Shown here in pieces: positions 52,975 through 64,000 of a stretch of DNA of 64,000 nucleotides; positions within the stretch are counted from its first letter, which is position 1; each line of letters begins with the position of its first letter. This DNA comes from Glycine soja (Eukaryota > Streptophyta > Magnoliopsida > Fabales > Fabaceae): NCBI RefSeq assembly GCF_004193775.1, contig NC_041011.1:38571167-38635166 (forward strand). Direction: 5' to 3'. Below the pieces are notes generated by a model. It ran no database searches, was not told the DNA's origin, and saw only the letters and a program-made list of their open reading frames with translations. A program made the position numbers and the translations under genes.

Positions 52975-55900
52975 GAGAAGCTCATACTTGTGTCCTAATT
53001 GATTCAACCGAGTCCTTGTGCTTGTCTGATTAAGATACCCGCATGTAAGTCCGGAGGTCCCTTCTTTGTTGTTGAATAAAATAATGTTCTTATCTTTCTC
53101 CTAGTTACAAGTGTGTTTGTTCTCTGTGCTTCCCTTGTCTTTTAATGGCATTCATAGCTTTGGTTGGTGAATCTGTAATCTGTTCAATGTGATCATCCAG
53201 CATGTCATTCCAGCAAAACAAAACTCGGTTAACCTGTGATATTCTGTAATCTTTCACTCTCTTCGTACTTTTCTTTCAAAATGTTTTTTTGCTTTGTTTT
53301 TTGGCAAGTAACATCCTAATTCCTAATCTTTTAATCACTAAGAAAAATTAAAAACTTGTTTGATATGTCACAAACCGAAAAAAACTTAATGCATGGTCAC
53401 TCCGGGTGTATCAGATCACAGTATCACACTTTCTTGTTCGTGCTGCAAATTTCAACTTATCTTTCTCTCATGTTGGTAGAACAAGTTTCAGACAACAAAA
53501 GCAATAATTGATCATAAAATAGTAACAAACAAACAATACAGTAAATAAACTCAGCCAGACAGCGATAGATTTTTTTATGGCTCAGAAGTAACTATGGAAA
53601 TGAGAAGGCAGTTGTAGAATTTGTAAAATGCTGCATCAAACAGAGTGGTAGTTATTAGAGAATAAGCAATTAGATTGGCTTACTTCCGGAAAAGACTCGA
53701 GTACTAGACTGGGGTGTCCTTAATCCTTACATAGATGTCCTTAGAGGACTTTCTCGCTGAAAGATACAAGCTAACATAATAAGACATCTTTCGTAGTAGT
53801 TGGTGTATGTTCCAATTTTATCTTATGTCCCCAAAGGGATAGCAACATCAACTTTACGTTCATCTGAGTGAATCTAGAATAGGATCCTTTAAGCAAGATT
53901 ATGAGTTCAAATTTGTGGGTAAAAAATCGTAGTTGGAAAGTGGATACTTCACACCTATAATAATAATAGTAGTAGTAACGAGTTAAAAAGGTTACTTGAA
54001 TAATAATTTGAACAACTAAGAGAAAACAGAGAATTTTGAGATTTAAAAAAATGATATGATGAAAAGAAATAAATACAAAAAATGATGTCATACAAATTAT
54101 TGTATGTGTATCACATCTCATTTAATATTGACTGACATGTAAATGAGTACACAATGGTTAAATAAATTTTGAGAGGATTCTACAAGCAAAGGGAAAAAAA
54201 TCCCAGCCATACAATTCATCAAGTAGAGCCAAAGTAGCCTTTTCCAATGATTAGGCATCTAAGAATGTGGGACCATATGGTGCGGAAAATGTTCGAGGGA
54301 CAAACCAGTTTTCAATGCCCAGAGTATGTTCGTAGTGCCCTAATAAGTTGAACCTATGAACACATTTGAAAACAGATCATACTCAATAAATAAAAAAAAT
54401 AAATGAGGAAAAGGGGAATAAGGAAAGGAGAATTAGAAATAGAGACAAAGCCAGGGAAGAGGCAGTGCATGAGCAGAACCACAACAGATTTCTCCTCTCA
54501 CTTTCTCACTTTCTTGACAATATTGTGTTGATAGCTCCATCCATGCTCTGCCTGTTCCCCTGCTTTGTCCTGTCTCTAACTATTACCTCATACTTGTCGA
54601 CAACATCTGAAACATTTAGCAACATCTCATTCTCAGAACTCGGAAGGATTACCCCATTCGAAATTTGGGTTATTTTATTAGATTAATTAAACACAAAATG
54701 CACTCTGAGTCTTGAGTGCAAGCATGGTTAAATCCGATCCTTATTATATTTGGTCGCAGAGGGATGAATGTTTTGTACTTTGCAGTCCATGAATGATGTC
54801 TGTACTATGAAAATTTTGGTGTACTACTTTCACTTATGGGGTACTAGTGTACTAATAGCTAGCTCAAAGTGTCATAGTTTAATTAAAACAATAAACAACA
54901 ACTTCTGGAATGTGAGATGTTAAGTGTACTGCTGGTGCTATGTTTTAGTTTGTAGTACTGTGGTACTGCTTTCCTTTTGCTAGCCTAATTTGTACGTGCA
55001 TCAGCATTTAAGTTTAGTACTATTTGATTATTTCTCTGAAATTTTGACTCTGTTTGTAAGGGATGCGCAATTATGTTGTACTACATTAAAAAAATGTATT
55101 CCTAACTTAATAAATTTGTTATTGAAAATGACAATTAATGGATAAGACAAGCAGAAGGCTAATAAAGGAATTATTTAGAAAAATAAATATTTTACTAGGA
55201 TTAGATTACAGACAGGTTGGTTTCATCAGGCTTATTAGAATAAATAAAGTTTTATATTCTTGTGAATAAAAATATATAATTGAAAAAGAATATTTCATTT
55301 AAAATATCAGTTTATTTACTAATAAAAAATAAAATCATCGATAAAATTTGTGAATTTTATACCTGTAATATGATTATCAAAAAAATTTGGCAAACTAAAC
55401 CAATTCCTAAAGTTTTTGTCTTGCATAAAATATTCTTTTTTTCCCTCCTTACAAGCATCTTGAAATCGTTTGAAAATGTTAATTTGTGACCATTTTAAAA
55501 ACCACTAGAAAAAATATATGATCAGGACCCAATTAAGAAATAGTTTAGAGATCTTCTTAAAAATTCTTAAATAGTTTGGGATCACCTAAATAATTAAACC
55601 TAAAAAAATTATATTATTTATTGTTTGACTTTTGACATTTTTTATAACTTATTTCTTGTTTGATTAAAAAACGGAGAATAAAAAAATCGTGGGGCCTACA
55701 ACTTTTTTTTATCTTTCTAGATGGAGAAAATATTTGTTAAAACAATTGAAAAAAAGGTATTTACTCACTATTATATTAAAAAAAATTATTTAACACAATT
55801 ATAATTTTTTTTACTTTTCTTTCCCATCAAAGAAAAATATATATTTTTATCATTTTTCACTTCATTTAAATAATAGAAGGTAAAGATAATTGTTTTCCTT

Positions 55901-56038
55901 ATTTTATTTTATTTTATTTTGACATTCTTTTCTTTCATCTTCTTTCTACATCCAACAAAAACAAACCATAATCTCTTTACTGCACTCGACCAGCCATGAT
56001 CAGCAGTGTTTTTGGAGCAAAGGCCCAAAGATAGGTGG
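52975..56038. other. Intergenic DNA between the RADIALIS-like gene and the MULE
   Basis: The first 200-300 bases may be 3' UTR of the SANT gene. The remainder is AT-rich with no protein family recognised. Short ORFs at 53771-54121 and 54465-54686 have no supporting features. Confidence 0.5.
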
Positions 56039-56047
56039 CTGTACTAA

Positions 56048-58272
56048 GGGAATTGCTAGGGGCACCCAGCAAGATTGCTGGTGCACCAAGCAATTTTTTA
56101 GAATTCCCAAAATACTCCTTAACATTTCCGCGGAAGAAGGTTCTTCCACCGTTGTAATTGTGGAAGAACCTTCTTCCGTGCCATCTCACGGAAGAACTTC
56201 TTCTACAGGAAGCCACGGAAGAATAAGGTTCTTCCGTGAGATCGCACGGAAGAAGGTTTTTCCACAGTTGTAACATTGACTGCGGGAGAACCTTTTTCCG
56301 TGCCATCTCGCGGAAGAACTTCTTGAACTTCTTTCGTAGGAAGTCACGGAAGAATCTTCTTCCATGAGTTAATTTATTTTTTTGGTTTTTAAATTTTTGT
56401 ATTATTTTGTATTTGCCTATGTTATTTTGTATTTTGTATTTTACTATTACAAAATTTAGTGCATATTTAATTCGAGTTATTATTACAAAATAAAAAATAT
56501 TTATTTAATATATATTAAATTTTGTAATAGTAAAAAAATTTGTGAAAGTAAATATTTTTTACTTTTAAAAGAATATACGGATTAAATATTTTTTATTTAA
56601 TCTAGACTACTATTACAAAATTTAATGTATACTTAATTTGGATTACAATTATAAAATTTAATGCATTAAATATTTTTGCAATACTAATCCGAATTAAAGC
56701 ATTAAATATTTTTTATTTAATTTGGATTACTATTATAAAGTTTAATGCATTAAATATTTTTGTAATAATAATCATAATTAAATATGCATTAAATATTTTT
56801 TATTTAATTCGGGTTACTATTATAAAATTTAGTGCATATTTAATTTGGGTTATTATTACAAAATAAAAAATATTTATTTAATATATATTAAATTTTGTAA
56901 TAGTAAAAAATTTGAGACAATAAATATTTTTATATTTTAAAAAATATACGGATTAAATATATTTTATTTAATCTGGGTTACTATTACAAAACTTAATGTA
57001 TCCTTAATTTGGATTATTATTGCAAAATTTAATGCATTAAATATTTTTGTAATAGGAACCCAAATTAATGCATTAAATATTTTTTATTTAATTTGGGTTA
57101 CTATTATAAAATTTAATGCATGAAATATTTTTGTAATAGTAACCAGAATTAAATATGCATTAAATATTTTTTATTTAATTCGGATTACTATTACAAAATT
57201 TAGTGCATATTTAATTCGAGTTATTATTACAAAATAAAAAATATTTATTTAATATATATTAAATTTTTAACAGTAAAAAAATTTGTGATGGTTAATATTT
57301 TTTATTTTTAAAAAATATACAAATTAAACAATATATAGGTTATTAGCACAATGTTATAACCAACTGTGATAATGAACCAATTATCTTATAAAATTAATCA
57401 TGTTACTATACATATCACTACAATTTTTAATGAATATTTAATGCGCATGTAAATTTAAATAATAAATTTTATGATAATTAAATTTAATATAAATCATACG
57501 AATTATTTAATTTGTATATATATTTTTTTAAAATAAAAAATATTTATTATCACAAATTTTTTACTATTACAAAATTTCATATATATTAAATAAATATTTT
57601 TTATTTTATAACAGTAATCCGAATTAAACATGTATTAAACTTTGTAATAGTAACTCGAATTAAATAAAAAATATTTAATACATATTTAATTCAGGTTATT
57701 ATTACAAAAATATTTAATGCATTAAATTTTGTAATAATAACCCGAATTAAATAAAATATATTTAATGCATTAATTCGGGTTACATTTACAAAAATATTTA
57801 ATGCATTAAATTTTGTAATAGTAATCCAAATTAAATATACATTAAATTTTATAATGATAACCCAAATTAAATAAAAAAATATTTAATTTGTATATTTTTT
57901 TAAAAATAAAAATTATTTACTATCACAATTTTTTTACTATTACAAAATTTAATATATATTAAATAAATATTTTTTATTTTATAATAATAACCTGAATTAA
58001 ATATGCATTAAATTTTGTAATAGTAAAATACAAAATAATCCAAAAATTTAAAAACCAAAAAAACAAATTAACTCATGGAAGAAGGTTCTTTCGCAGTTGA
58101 AAATAACAACAGCGGAAGAACCTTCTTCCGTGGCTTCCTGTGGAAGAACTTCTTCCGCAGGAATTCACAGAAAAAGGTTTCAAAATTGCTTTTTTTAAAC
58201 AAGGGCAGTTTTGTCTTATCACATAATTGTTGGGTGCACCAGCAATTTTGTTGGGTGCACCTAGCAACTCCC
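56048..58272. mobile_element. Non-autonomous Mutator-like element with long inverted repeats
   Basis: A perfect 9-bp target duplication CTGTACTAA (56039-56047 and 58273-58281) flanks terminal inverted repeats that start GGGAATTGCTAGG on the left and GGGAGTTGCTAGG on the right. The terminal repeat runs about 60 bp, then GGAAGAAGGTTCTTCC-type palindromes, then AT-rich arms that remain inverted relatives of each other (for example 56360-56400 against 58030-58080). The 1.6 kb centre is made of repeats like ATTACTATTACAAAATTTAATGC and has no ORF. A 9-bp duplication is typical of Mutator-like transposition. Confidence 0.8.
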
Positions 58273-58364
58273 CTGTACTAAAACCATCTGGCAAAGGCCC
58301 ATAGGCTGCTAAATACACCAAATAAAATCACCCAACGATCATTGATCCATTTTATTATTATTAT

Positions 58365-59178
58365 TATGATAAATAGTCATTTTTATCTTTGAAGGTATAG
58401 AGTGATGAGTAAAAAAGTGCAACAAATCTATCCATTCATTAACTTTTGTTCGTTATCATTAATGAAAAAGTCTATGTGACACATTCAGGGACAAAAATGG
58501 TTATTTACCAAAAATATAATTTAATCTTCATCTTTTCCCTTTTTTAATCGTTGCAAACATAATATTATAATAAACACTTAAAAAAATAAGAAAGCAAGCA
58601 TAAGTTAGAACAAATATAATAATAAGCATAATATTGATTAATAAGCATAATATGTCTATTGCTCTGAAATTTCTAATGTGGTAGTATCTTACCAAAATGA
58701 GACTCAAACAAAAATGCATAGTCATTAAGTTAATCCTTACAAAAATATGAGACCCAACTTGATTTTATCACTACATAATGTTGTTACAATAGAAACTTCA
58801 GAGTAACGAACAAATTATGTTTATTAATCAATATTATACTTATTATTATGTTTATTCTAACTTATGTTTGCTTTCTTATTTTTTAAATGTTTGTTGTAAC
58901 ATTATGCTTGCAAGGATTAAAAAAGGGAGAAAGATGGAGATTAATTATATTTTGGATAAATAGTTATTTTCGTCCTTAAATGGGTAGAGTCCTGACAAAT
59001 TCATCCCTAAATGTGTCACATAGGCTCTTTCACTAATTGTAATGGACGAAAGTTAACGGTTGAATGAATTTGTTGCATTTTTTTTTACTTTTGGGGACTA
59101 AAATTTTAATTTTCATCTTTCGAGGATGAATTTTTTAGCACTCTATACATTTAGGAACAAAAATGACTATTTATCCTG
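58365..59178. mobile_element. Foldback/MITE-like inverted-repeat element
   Basis: The left arm starts GATAAATAGTCATTTTT (58369) and the right arm ends AAAAATGACTATTTATC (about 59174). The arms are related over roughly 280 bases (58369-58650 against about 58840-59174), including ATAAGCATAATATTG-type and TTGCAAACATAATATTA-type stretches. The exact target duplication is unclear because both flanks are TTATTATTA-like. It has no coding capacity. Confidence 0.6.
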
Positions 59179-61678
59179 ATTATTATTAGGCACTGCATAT
59201 GAATATTTGGACAAATAATTTTACATATTTCTATTAATTCTCTAATATATTAGATAGAGAAAGTATTAAATTCTTTTTAAATTTCGTAGATATTAAATAT
59301 ATTATTTTTCTCATTTAATATGAATGGATGGAACAAGCATGAAAATTTTGGAAATTAATTAGGCTAAGGTCTAGGGATGACAATGGGACAAGTTAGGGAT
59401 TGGTTTAACCCTTCTTGTCTCCATCCCCACAAAAAACGAGACAGATACGAGTAAAGGTATAAAAGAGACGAGTTTAAAATTTTAATACTCATCGGATTCT
59501 TGTACATCACAACATTCTTTTTTATAATTTTAATTTATTTATATATTTTTAAATAAATTATATAATTTTTTAATTATATTTTAATTCAAACTATATATAA
59601 ATATAACAAATAACAAATAAATTAAAATTAAAAAATAAGAATTCAATTGTATTTTTAAATGTATATTTTAAAAAATTATAACAATAAAATCTTTTATATA
59701 TGTTGTGACAAAAAAGATGTAATATGAAGAATATGAGTATAGATATAAATATAATTTGATATTCATTTTTCTTTAAATAATTTAAATAATATTTATATTC
59801 GTATTTATATCCAATCAAAATACATCTTTCCCATTAAAGAGAGTTTGGGATACCCAGACATACAAATTTATTTATCATATTTGCTACGATCAAGATAAAG
59901 AACTAATCAAAATACCATATCTGCTCCCCTAGGATGCAAATTCTAAATCCAATACCCAAAGTCAATTTTCACGACTATGATCATCACCTAATTGGCGCGC
60001 TCCATTTCATAGTAATAGTATTCATCATTATCATCAATATATTCCTATCACACATTATTATGTTTAATACTTGCACTAAGTATAAACGAATTTCCTAAGC
60101 TCAACATTTAGCAAGCATTCAAAACAATAATAAAGCAGCTATGCAGGAAAATCTGTAGGTCTTGTTTGTTTGTAGCGATATATATAGGTCTGGCTCAACA
60201 AACATATATACCAACGTATTACCAAATGCCGCATCCAATGGATCACATGTGATCTTGTGTTAAACAATGAACAAGATGGTTACAACCTAACAAGTTAGGT
60301 GCCAAACACACACATGGTAGGTCCCCATCCCACTCAAGTTATGCACCGATATTTTGTAAAAGGTGCATATTTTTTTTCAATAGAACAGGCAGCGAATTAA
60401 ATTTCTTGTGGAATATCTGCACCATTTTGTCGTGAAAAAAGAAAAAACACAAAGTTGATTTATGTTCAACGCTCAAGTTGAGCACCAGCATATTGGGTTG
60501 GATTTAAGGTACTCACAATTTTGAAGACCTTATTACGTACTAATAAGTGATTTATAAGTGTTTTTTGAATATTAAAACCTACTCTTATCTTGACGATTGT
60601 TCAAATTTAGTTCACTTAAATTTTCTACTATAACAAAGTAATAATCTAAAAATGATTAAATAATCCTTTAATAAATCTAAAACAAATATTAATAACTAGA
60701 AAATCTTGCTTAAACATAAATTTAATGAGTAATGTACAAAATTAGTTCTTAAAATTATAGACACAAGATAATTTAATATCTAAAATGATAAAAATGTTAT
60801 TTTAGTCTTTAAAATTATCTAATGTTGATCATTTCAGTCTTTATTTTTGTAATCTAAAGGATTAAATGGTTATTATTCGATAACATTAGGTATGACTAAG
60901 ATAACTTGTTTAACATTTTTTAACTTGAAGATGATCCATCGTGGGTAGTTGATTGAAGCGCAAGGCCTTAGGTATGACAAACAAGTAAATCTAAACCTGT
61001 GGATATCTATCGGATTCCAACTCAACTTTGATGGGGAGTCCATTTTGCATTGGAATCCAATTTGGGTTCAGATTTAAAATTAGATTCAGGTTCAAGTTCT
61101 GGAATCTAACTCCCAACCCCACAACAGCCCATTGCATAATTTATTTTTTGTTACAATGTATTTTTCTTATTGCAACATATATAATTGCTGGATTTTAAAT
61201 GACTATAAACTATTTTTAAGAACACTAATCAAACACGTGCTATAACCACTCAACTTCAAAACTGAATTTATTGTGCCTTGTGGTGCCTCTTTCTACTTCA
61301 CCGGTAAGTTTAATTAAAAGGTTACTACGGATGAGTTAGAATTAGAGAAAGTTATTGAAATCATTTTACTTTACGGATATGTTCAAATTATAGTTTACAA
61401 ACAATTATTTGACCCAACTGAAAATAAAATAACTCTTTTCCATATTTACTCCATGATTTTGACGTTATTTTTGTGGGTGTAACATTCACAATCTCCAAAC
61501 AAAGATTTGGAATGTGAAAATTACAATCCAAAAATGCACAAAATCCTATGATCAGGGTTTGACCAATGAAGTTTATTTTCATGTAAATGTCGGTAACCTC
61601 TACCACCCCTAGGATTTAGAAGCCTTTACTTCGTGGACTATCTAAAATCCCAAAAGTTTAGTCCATCGTCAATATTCC
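59179..61678. other. Intergenic AT-rich DNA with a possible hAT-type repeat
   Basis: 59373-59850 starts TAGGGATGACAATGGGACAAG, a wording common to small hAT-like repeats in plants, but no terminal repeat pair or 8-bp duplication was confirmed. 60745-60890 (TTAGTTCTTAAAATTATAG ... TTTTAGTCTTTAAAATTAT) looks like another short repeat. No gene is seen. Confidence 0.4.
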
Positions 61679-63874
61679 TTACTTCTTTCTCTCAGCCTTG
61701 TTCATCAAGTTGGTCCCTGATTGTGTTAGAATGACGTCAAAGTCACTAAGAGTCCACTCTGCTACTTCATCTTTGTCACTAACAAATATCTCAGTACCAG
61801 AATCAATAGATGTCCATATTCTCTTGGCAGGAGAAGTGCCTGGATCCTGCACCACATCACAAGATAAATTAAAAGATCGTCCTAACGAGTGTTTTAAGAC
61901 ACTCGTTGCATAATTAAAAAAAATATTTATAGTAAAAATCATAAGAGCGCAGAAAAGCATCATGAAGAGTATAATTTACACATCCCTGTTTATCATTTGC
62001 CTAAATTAAAATGTGTGATGACTCATCATGAGATTCCAATAGTACAGTAGTAGTAGTTCAATTATTGACCTGATAAAAGTATAGTCTACTTGATAGCCCT
62101 CCAACATCAAGCTCCCAAGTCCTTGCATCCCCCACCCAACCATCACCTTTTTTGGTGGGATAGCCATACTGACCCCAAATAGGGTGAGGAAGCAACTGAA
62201 CTATCTCTTGTGCTTGAGGATTACTATAAGGATCACAAGTGCTCACTGGTTGCTCCAAGTGATGAGCATTCCCAGGAGCACAGTAATAGTGATATGCTGA
62301 GTAGGGGAAATTGGCTGTGTCATTTCTGAAGAATTTTTTGTTGTCTGGAGTGATATGAAATGGTGGACAGTTAGCCAAGCCTTTGGGGCTGCACCAAGCC
62401 GGGGTTTCAGGGTTTATGATCATCTCACTATATCTAGTGACATCAGTTAGTACATCTCCATCACAAGGAGCACCATTGTTCTTCCAACAGCTTCCAATGT
62501 CTAAAAGGTAGAATTGGCTCTTGCCACCTCCCCCCTTTTTGATGTCCAAGCTCAACTTCACCTTGAAATTTGGTGATTCTGGAAGCTGAATCAATGAATC
62601 ATGAATTACCCCAAATGGTTAATTATGGCAAATCAAACTAGTGCATTGAAGGAAATTAAGCCATATGTATGTGTGGCTCACTCATTTAACTATTAATTAA
62701 ACAGAAATGGAAGTTTTGGACTTGGACTCACAGTTTTTAGCATTCCCCTTGTGTCATAATGGTAACCTCCAGAGAATCCTTTGGTTGCATCAGCTCTAAG
62801 GTACAACATCAACCAAGGGTACTTCTTTGAAGTCCTTAATTTGTGTTTGAACATCCAACTCCCAACATTAACTTTCTTCTCCCAAACTACCTCATAGTAA
62901 GACACACCATCCTGTTCACCTCCACAACCAGAATCCAAATCATAAGTACCACTGAACCCCCCTTGCATTGTGCCATCTTTGAGCTGCGTCCATTGATGAC
63001 ACAAGATGGGTTGGTTCATGCACCCTTGTCCAAAACAAGGAAACCTTCCCGGGCTAAAAGGGGGTACCTTTTTCCCGTCCTGAGGACATAACCCAGACCT
63101 GGTGTCATAGTTTCCATTTTTCAGCATTACCATCCAAAACTGCCAGGGCCTTGGGGTGTCTGCAACTTCACATAGAGAACCCAAATACAATTCCTTTTCA
63201 ATTACATAAAGGTCTGTGTTGTTGATATTTTCTGGATTTATACCAGGAAATGAGTCCCCCACCCCAAGTCTGTTATCAGCTTCTGTGACCTTGTGAGTCA
63301 GAGAACCTGGTCATCACAACAACTCTCAACAAAAGAAAACACAATGCCAATTTAAAAAAAAAAAACTAAAATATGTTGGAAATTATAGAATATGAAGTGG
63401 ACATAACATATTTAATGTTTTTTTATCATCAAATGTTAGTTTGTTAGTTATTATTAGAGATGTAAATTGGACGGATTCGAACCTGTGACCTCTCTTCCCT
63501 CCTTTCAACCACTAGACCAACCTTATATCTATGTAAATTATATATGTGACCCGACATTGAGGAATAAATATGTGATAAACTGGACTAATATAAAAATTTA
63601 GAGGACTATATATGTTTTTGTGTCAAGTGGTTTTTGGCTTACCTGAAAGATCAAAACAATCAGCAGCTCTTGGACTACCCATGTGAGGAGCTTCTTGACC
63701 AACTTCATTGCAGAAGTTCCAAGCTTCAAAGGCCACCCTTAAACCATCTCTTTGCATTCCTGGGTCCCCTACAGCTGAGGCATGACTTTGTTGCTCTGCG
63801 GACACAAGAGAGGCACTGAACACAAGAAGCACATTCAGCAGCAACACAAACAATGTTGTCTTCTCCATTGCCAT
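61679..63874 (-). CDS. Secreted plant protein of unknown function, four exons
   Basis: The exons are 63874-63643, 63306-62732, 62585-62070 and 61846-61679. Donors GTAAGC, GTGAGT and GTCAAT and AG acceptors keep the frame throughout, giving 496 residues. Residues 1-27 form a signal peptide (MAMEKTTLFVLLLNVLLVFS...). The mature protein is rich in Cys, Trp, Gly and Tyr (FPCFGQGCMNQPILCHQW, VSYYEVVWEKKVNVGSW, DIGSCWKNNGAPCDG, GWVGDARTWELDVGGLS), which fits an extracellular fold with disulfides. I recognise it as a conserved plant protein without known function (possibly the family named DUF7705; tentative). No catalytic motif is evident. There are no disabling mutations. Intron 1 carries a SINE-like insert. 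Confidence 0.85.
63420..63530 (-). mobile_element. tRNA-derived SINE fragment in intron 1
   Basis: On the minus strand it reads TGGTCTAGTGG (A box, 63519-63509) and GGTTCGAATCC (B box, 63483-63473) at the spacing of an RNA polymerase III promoter. Downstream sequence does not fold as a tRNA. It lies in the same orientation as the host gene. The ends and target duplication are not resolved. Confidence 0.5.
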
Positions 63875-64000
63875 TCCTGGGGAGGTTCAGACTTCAGAGG
63901 CAGAGGAACATGGTAGAGGGTCTAATCTAATGTTAGGAGCACTTTCCCCTTCTGGTTTCAGGTGGTGCTTTCTTCCCTTTAAAGTGCCACTGCCCTTTAC
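63875..64000 (-). promoter_or_regulatory. Upstream region of the secreted-protein gene
   Basis: 126 bases upstream of the start codon, probably 5' UTR and part of the promoter. No convincing TATA box lies within it; the promoter may extend beyond the window. Confidence 0.35.

Noticed and set aside
63473..63519. tRNA gene
   Set aside because: A and B boxes are present, but there is no acceptor stem or anticodon arm; a SINE fragment is more likely.

Overview
This 64 kb window looks like plant nuclear DNA, most likely a legume and probably soybean (Glycine). Plant-type Ty3/gypsy, Ty1/copia, CACTA, Mutator-like and SINE elements sit around two host genes. One gene has GT-AG introns and the other encodes a plant RADIALIS-like SANT protein. 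There are no bacterial or phage features. The genus call is inference from repeat style.

Layout. 0.6-1.9 kb: solo LTR (minus strand). 2.7-9.7 kb: 5' part of a CACTA transposon with a broken TNP2 transposase, itself carrying a second solo LTR of the same family (4.5-5.8 kb). 9.7-10.3 kb: antisense LTR fragment. 10.3-11.8 kb: copia and MULE remnants. 11.8-16.4 kb: 3' part of the same CACTA, now in inverted orientation, with the TNP2 C-terminus, a Transposase_24/Ulp1-like second gene and a clean solo LTR (13953-15078). 16.4-21.0 kb: a shrunken non-autonomous chromovirus-like LTR element whose 3' LTR is cut at 20977 by a large, young Ogre/Tat retrotransposon (20978-49954, TSD AGGCC). From 49960 the host LTR resumes, then flips into an inverted copy (50181-50562). 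50.6-51.5 kb: copia-type LTR. 52.7 kb: RADIALIS-like gene. 56.0-58.3 kb: non-autonomous MULE with a 9-bp TSD. 58.4-59.2 kb: foldback repeat. 61.7-63.9 kb: four-exon gene (minus strand) for a secreted protein of unknown function, with a SINE in intron 1.

The Ogre element has nearly identical LTRs, a tRNA-Arg primer site, ORF1, gag-protease-G-patch, a 179-nt intron, RT-RNase H, a second archaeal-type RNase H, integrase, an extra sense ORF behind its own probable intron, and a structured 3' region. That 3' region holds a dimeric 127-bp tandem array in which every half-unit can fold into hairpins. Stem bases differ between units by compensating pairs. This is the most novel signal in the window.

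Two structural points need care. (1) The Ogre interior contains an 8.1 kb direct duplication. The copies differ only by single-base homopolymer indels where checked, and they are joined by a 1.5 kb patch full of indels. This looks like a long-read assembly error rather than biology. (2) The CACTA transposase gene is split at a retrotransposon target site (CTTTC) into two halves in opposite orientation, which shows an inversion of about 40 kb (about 10.26 to 50.18 kb).
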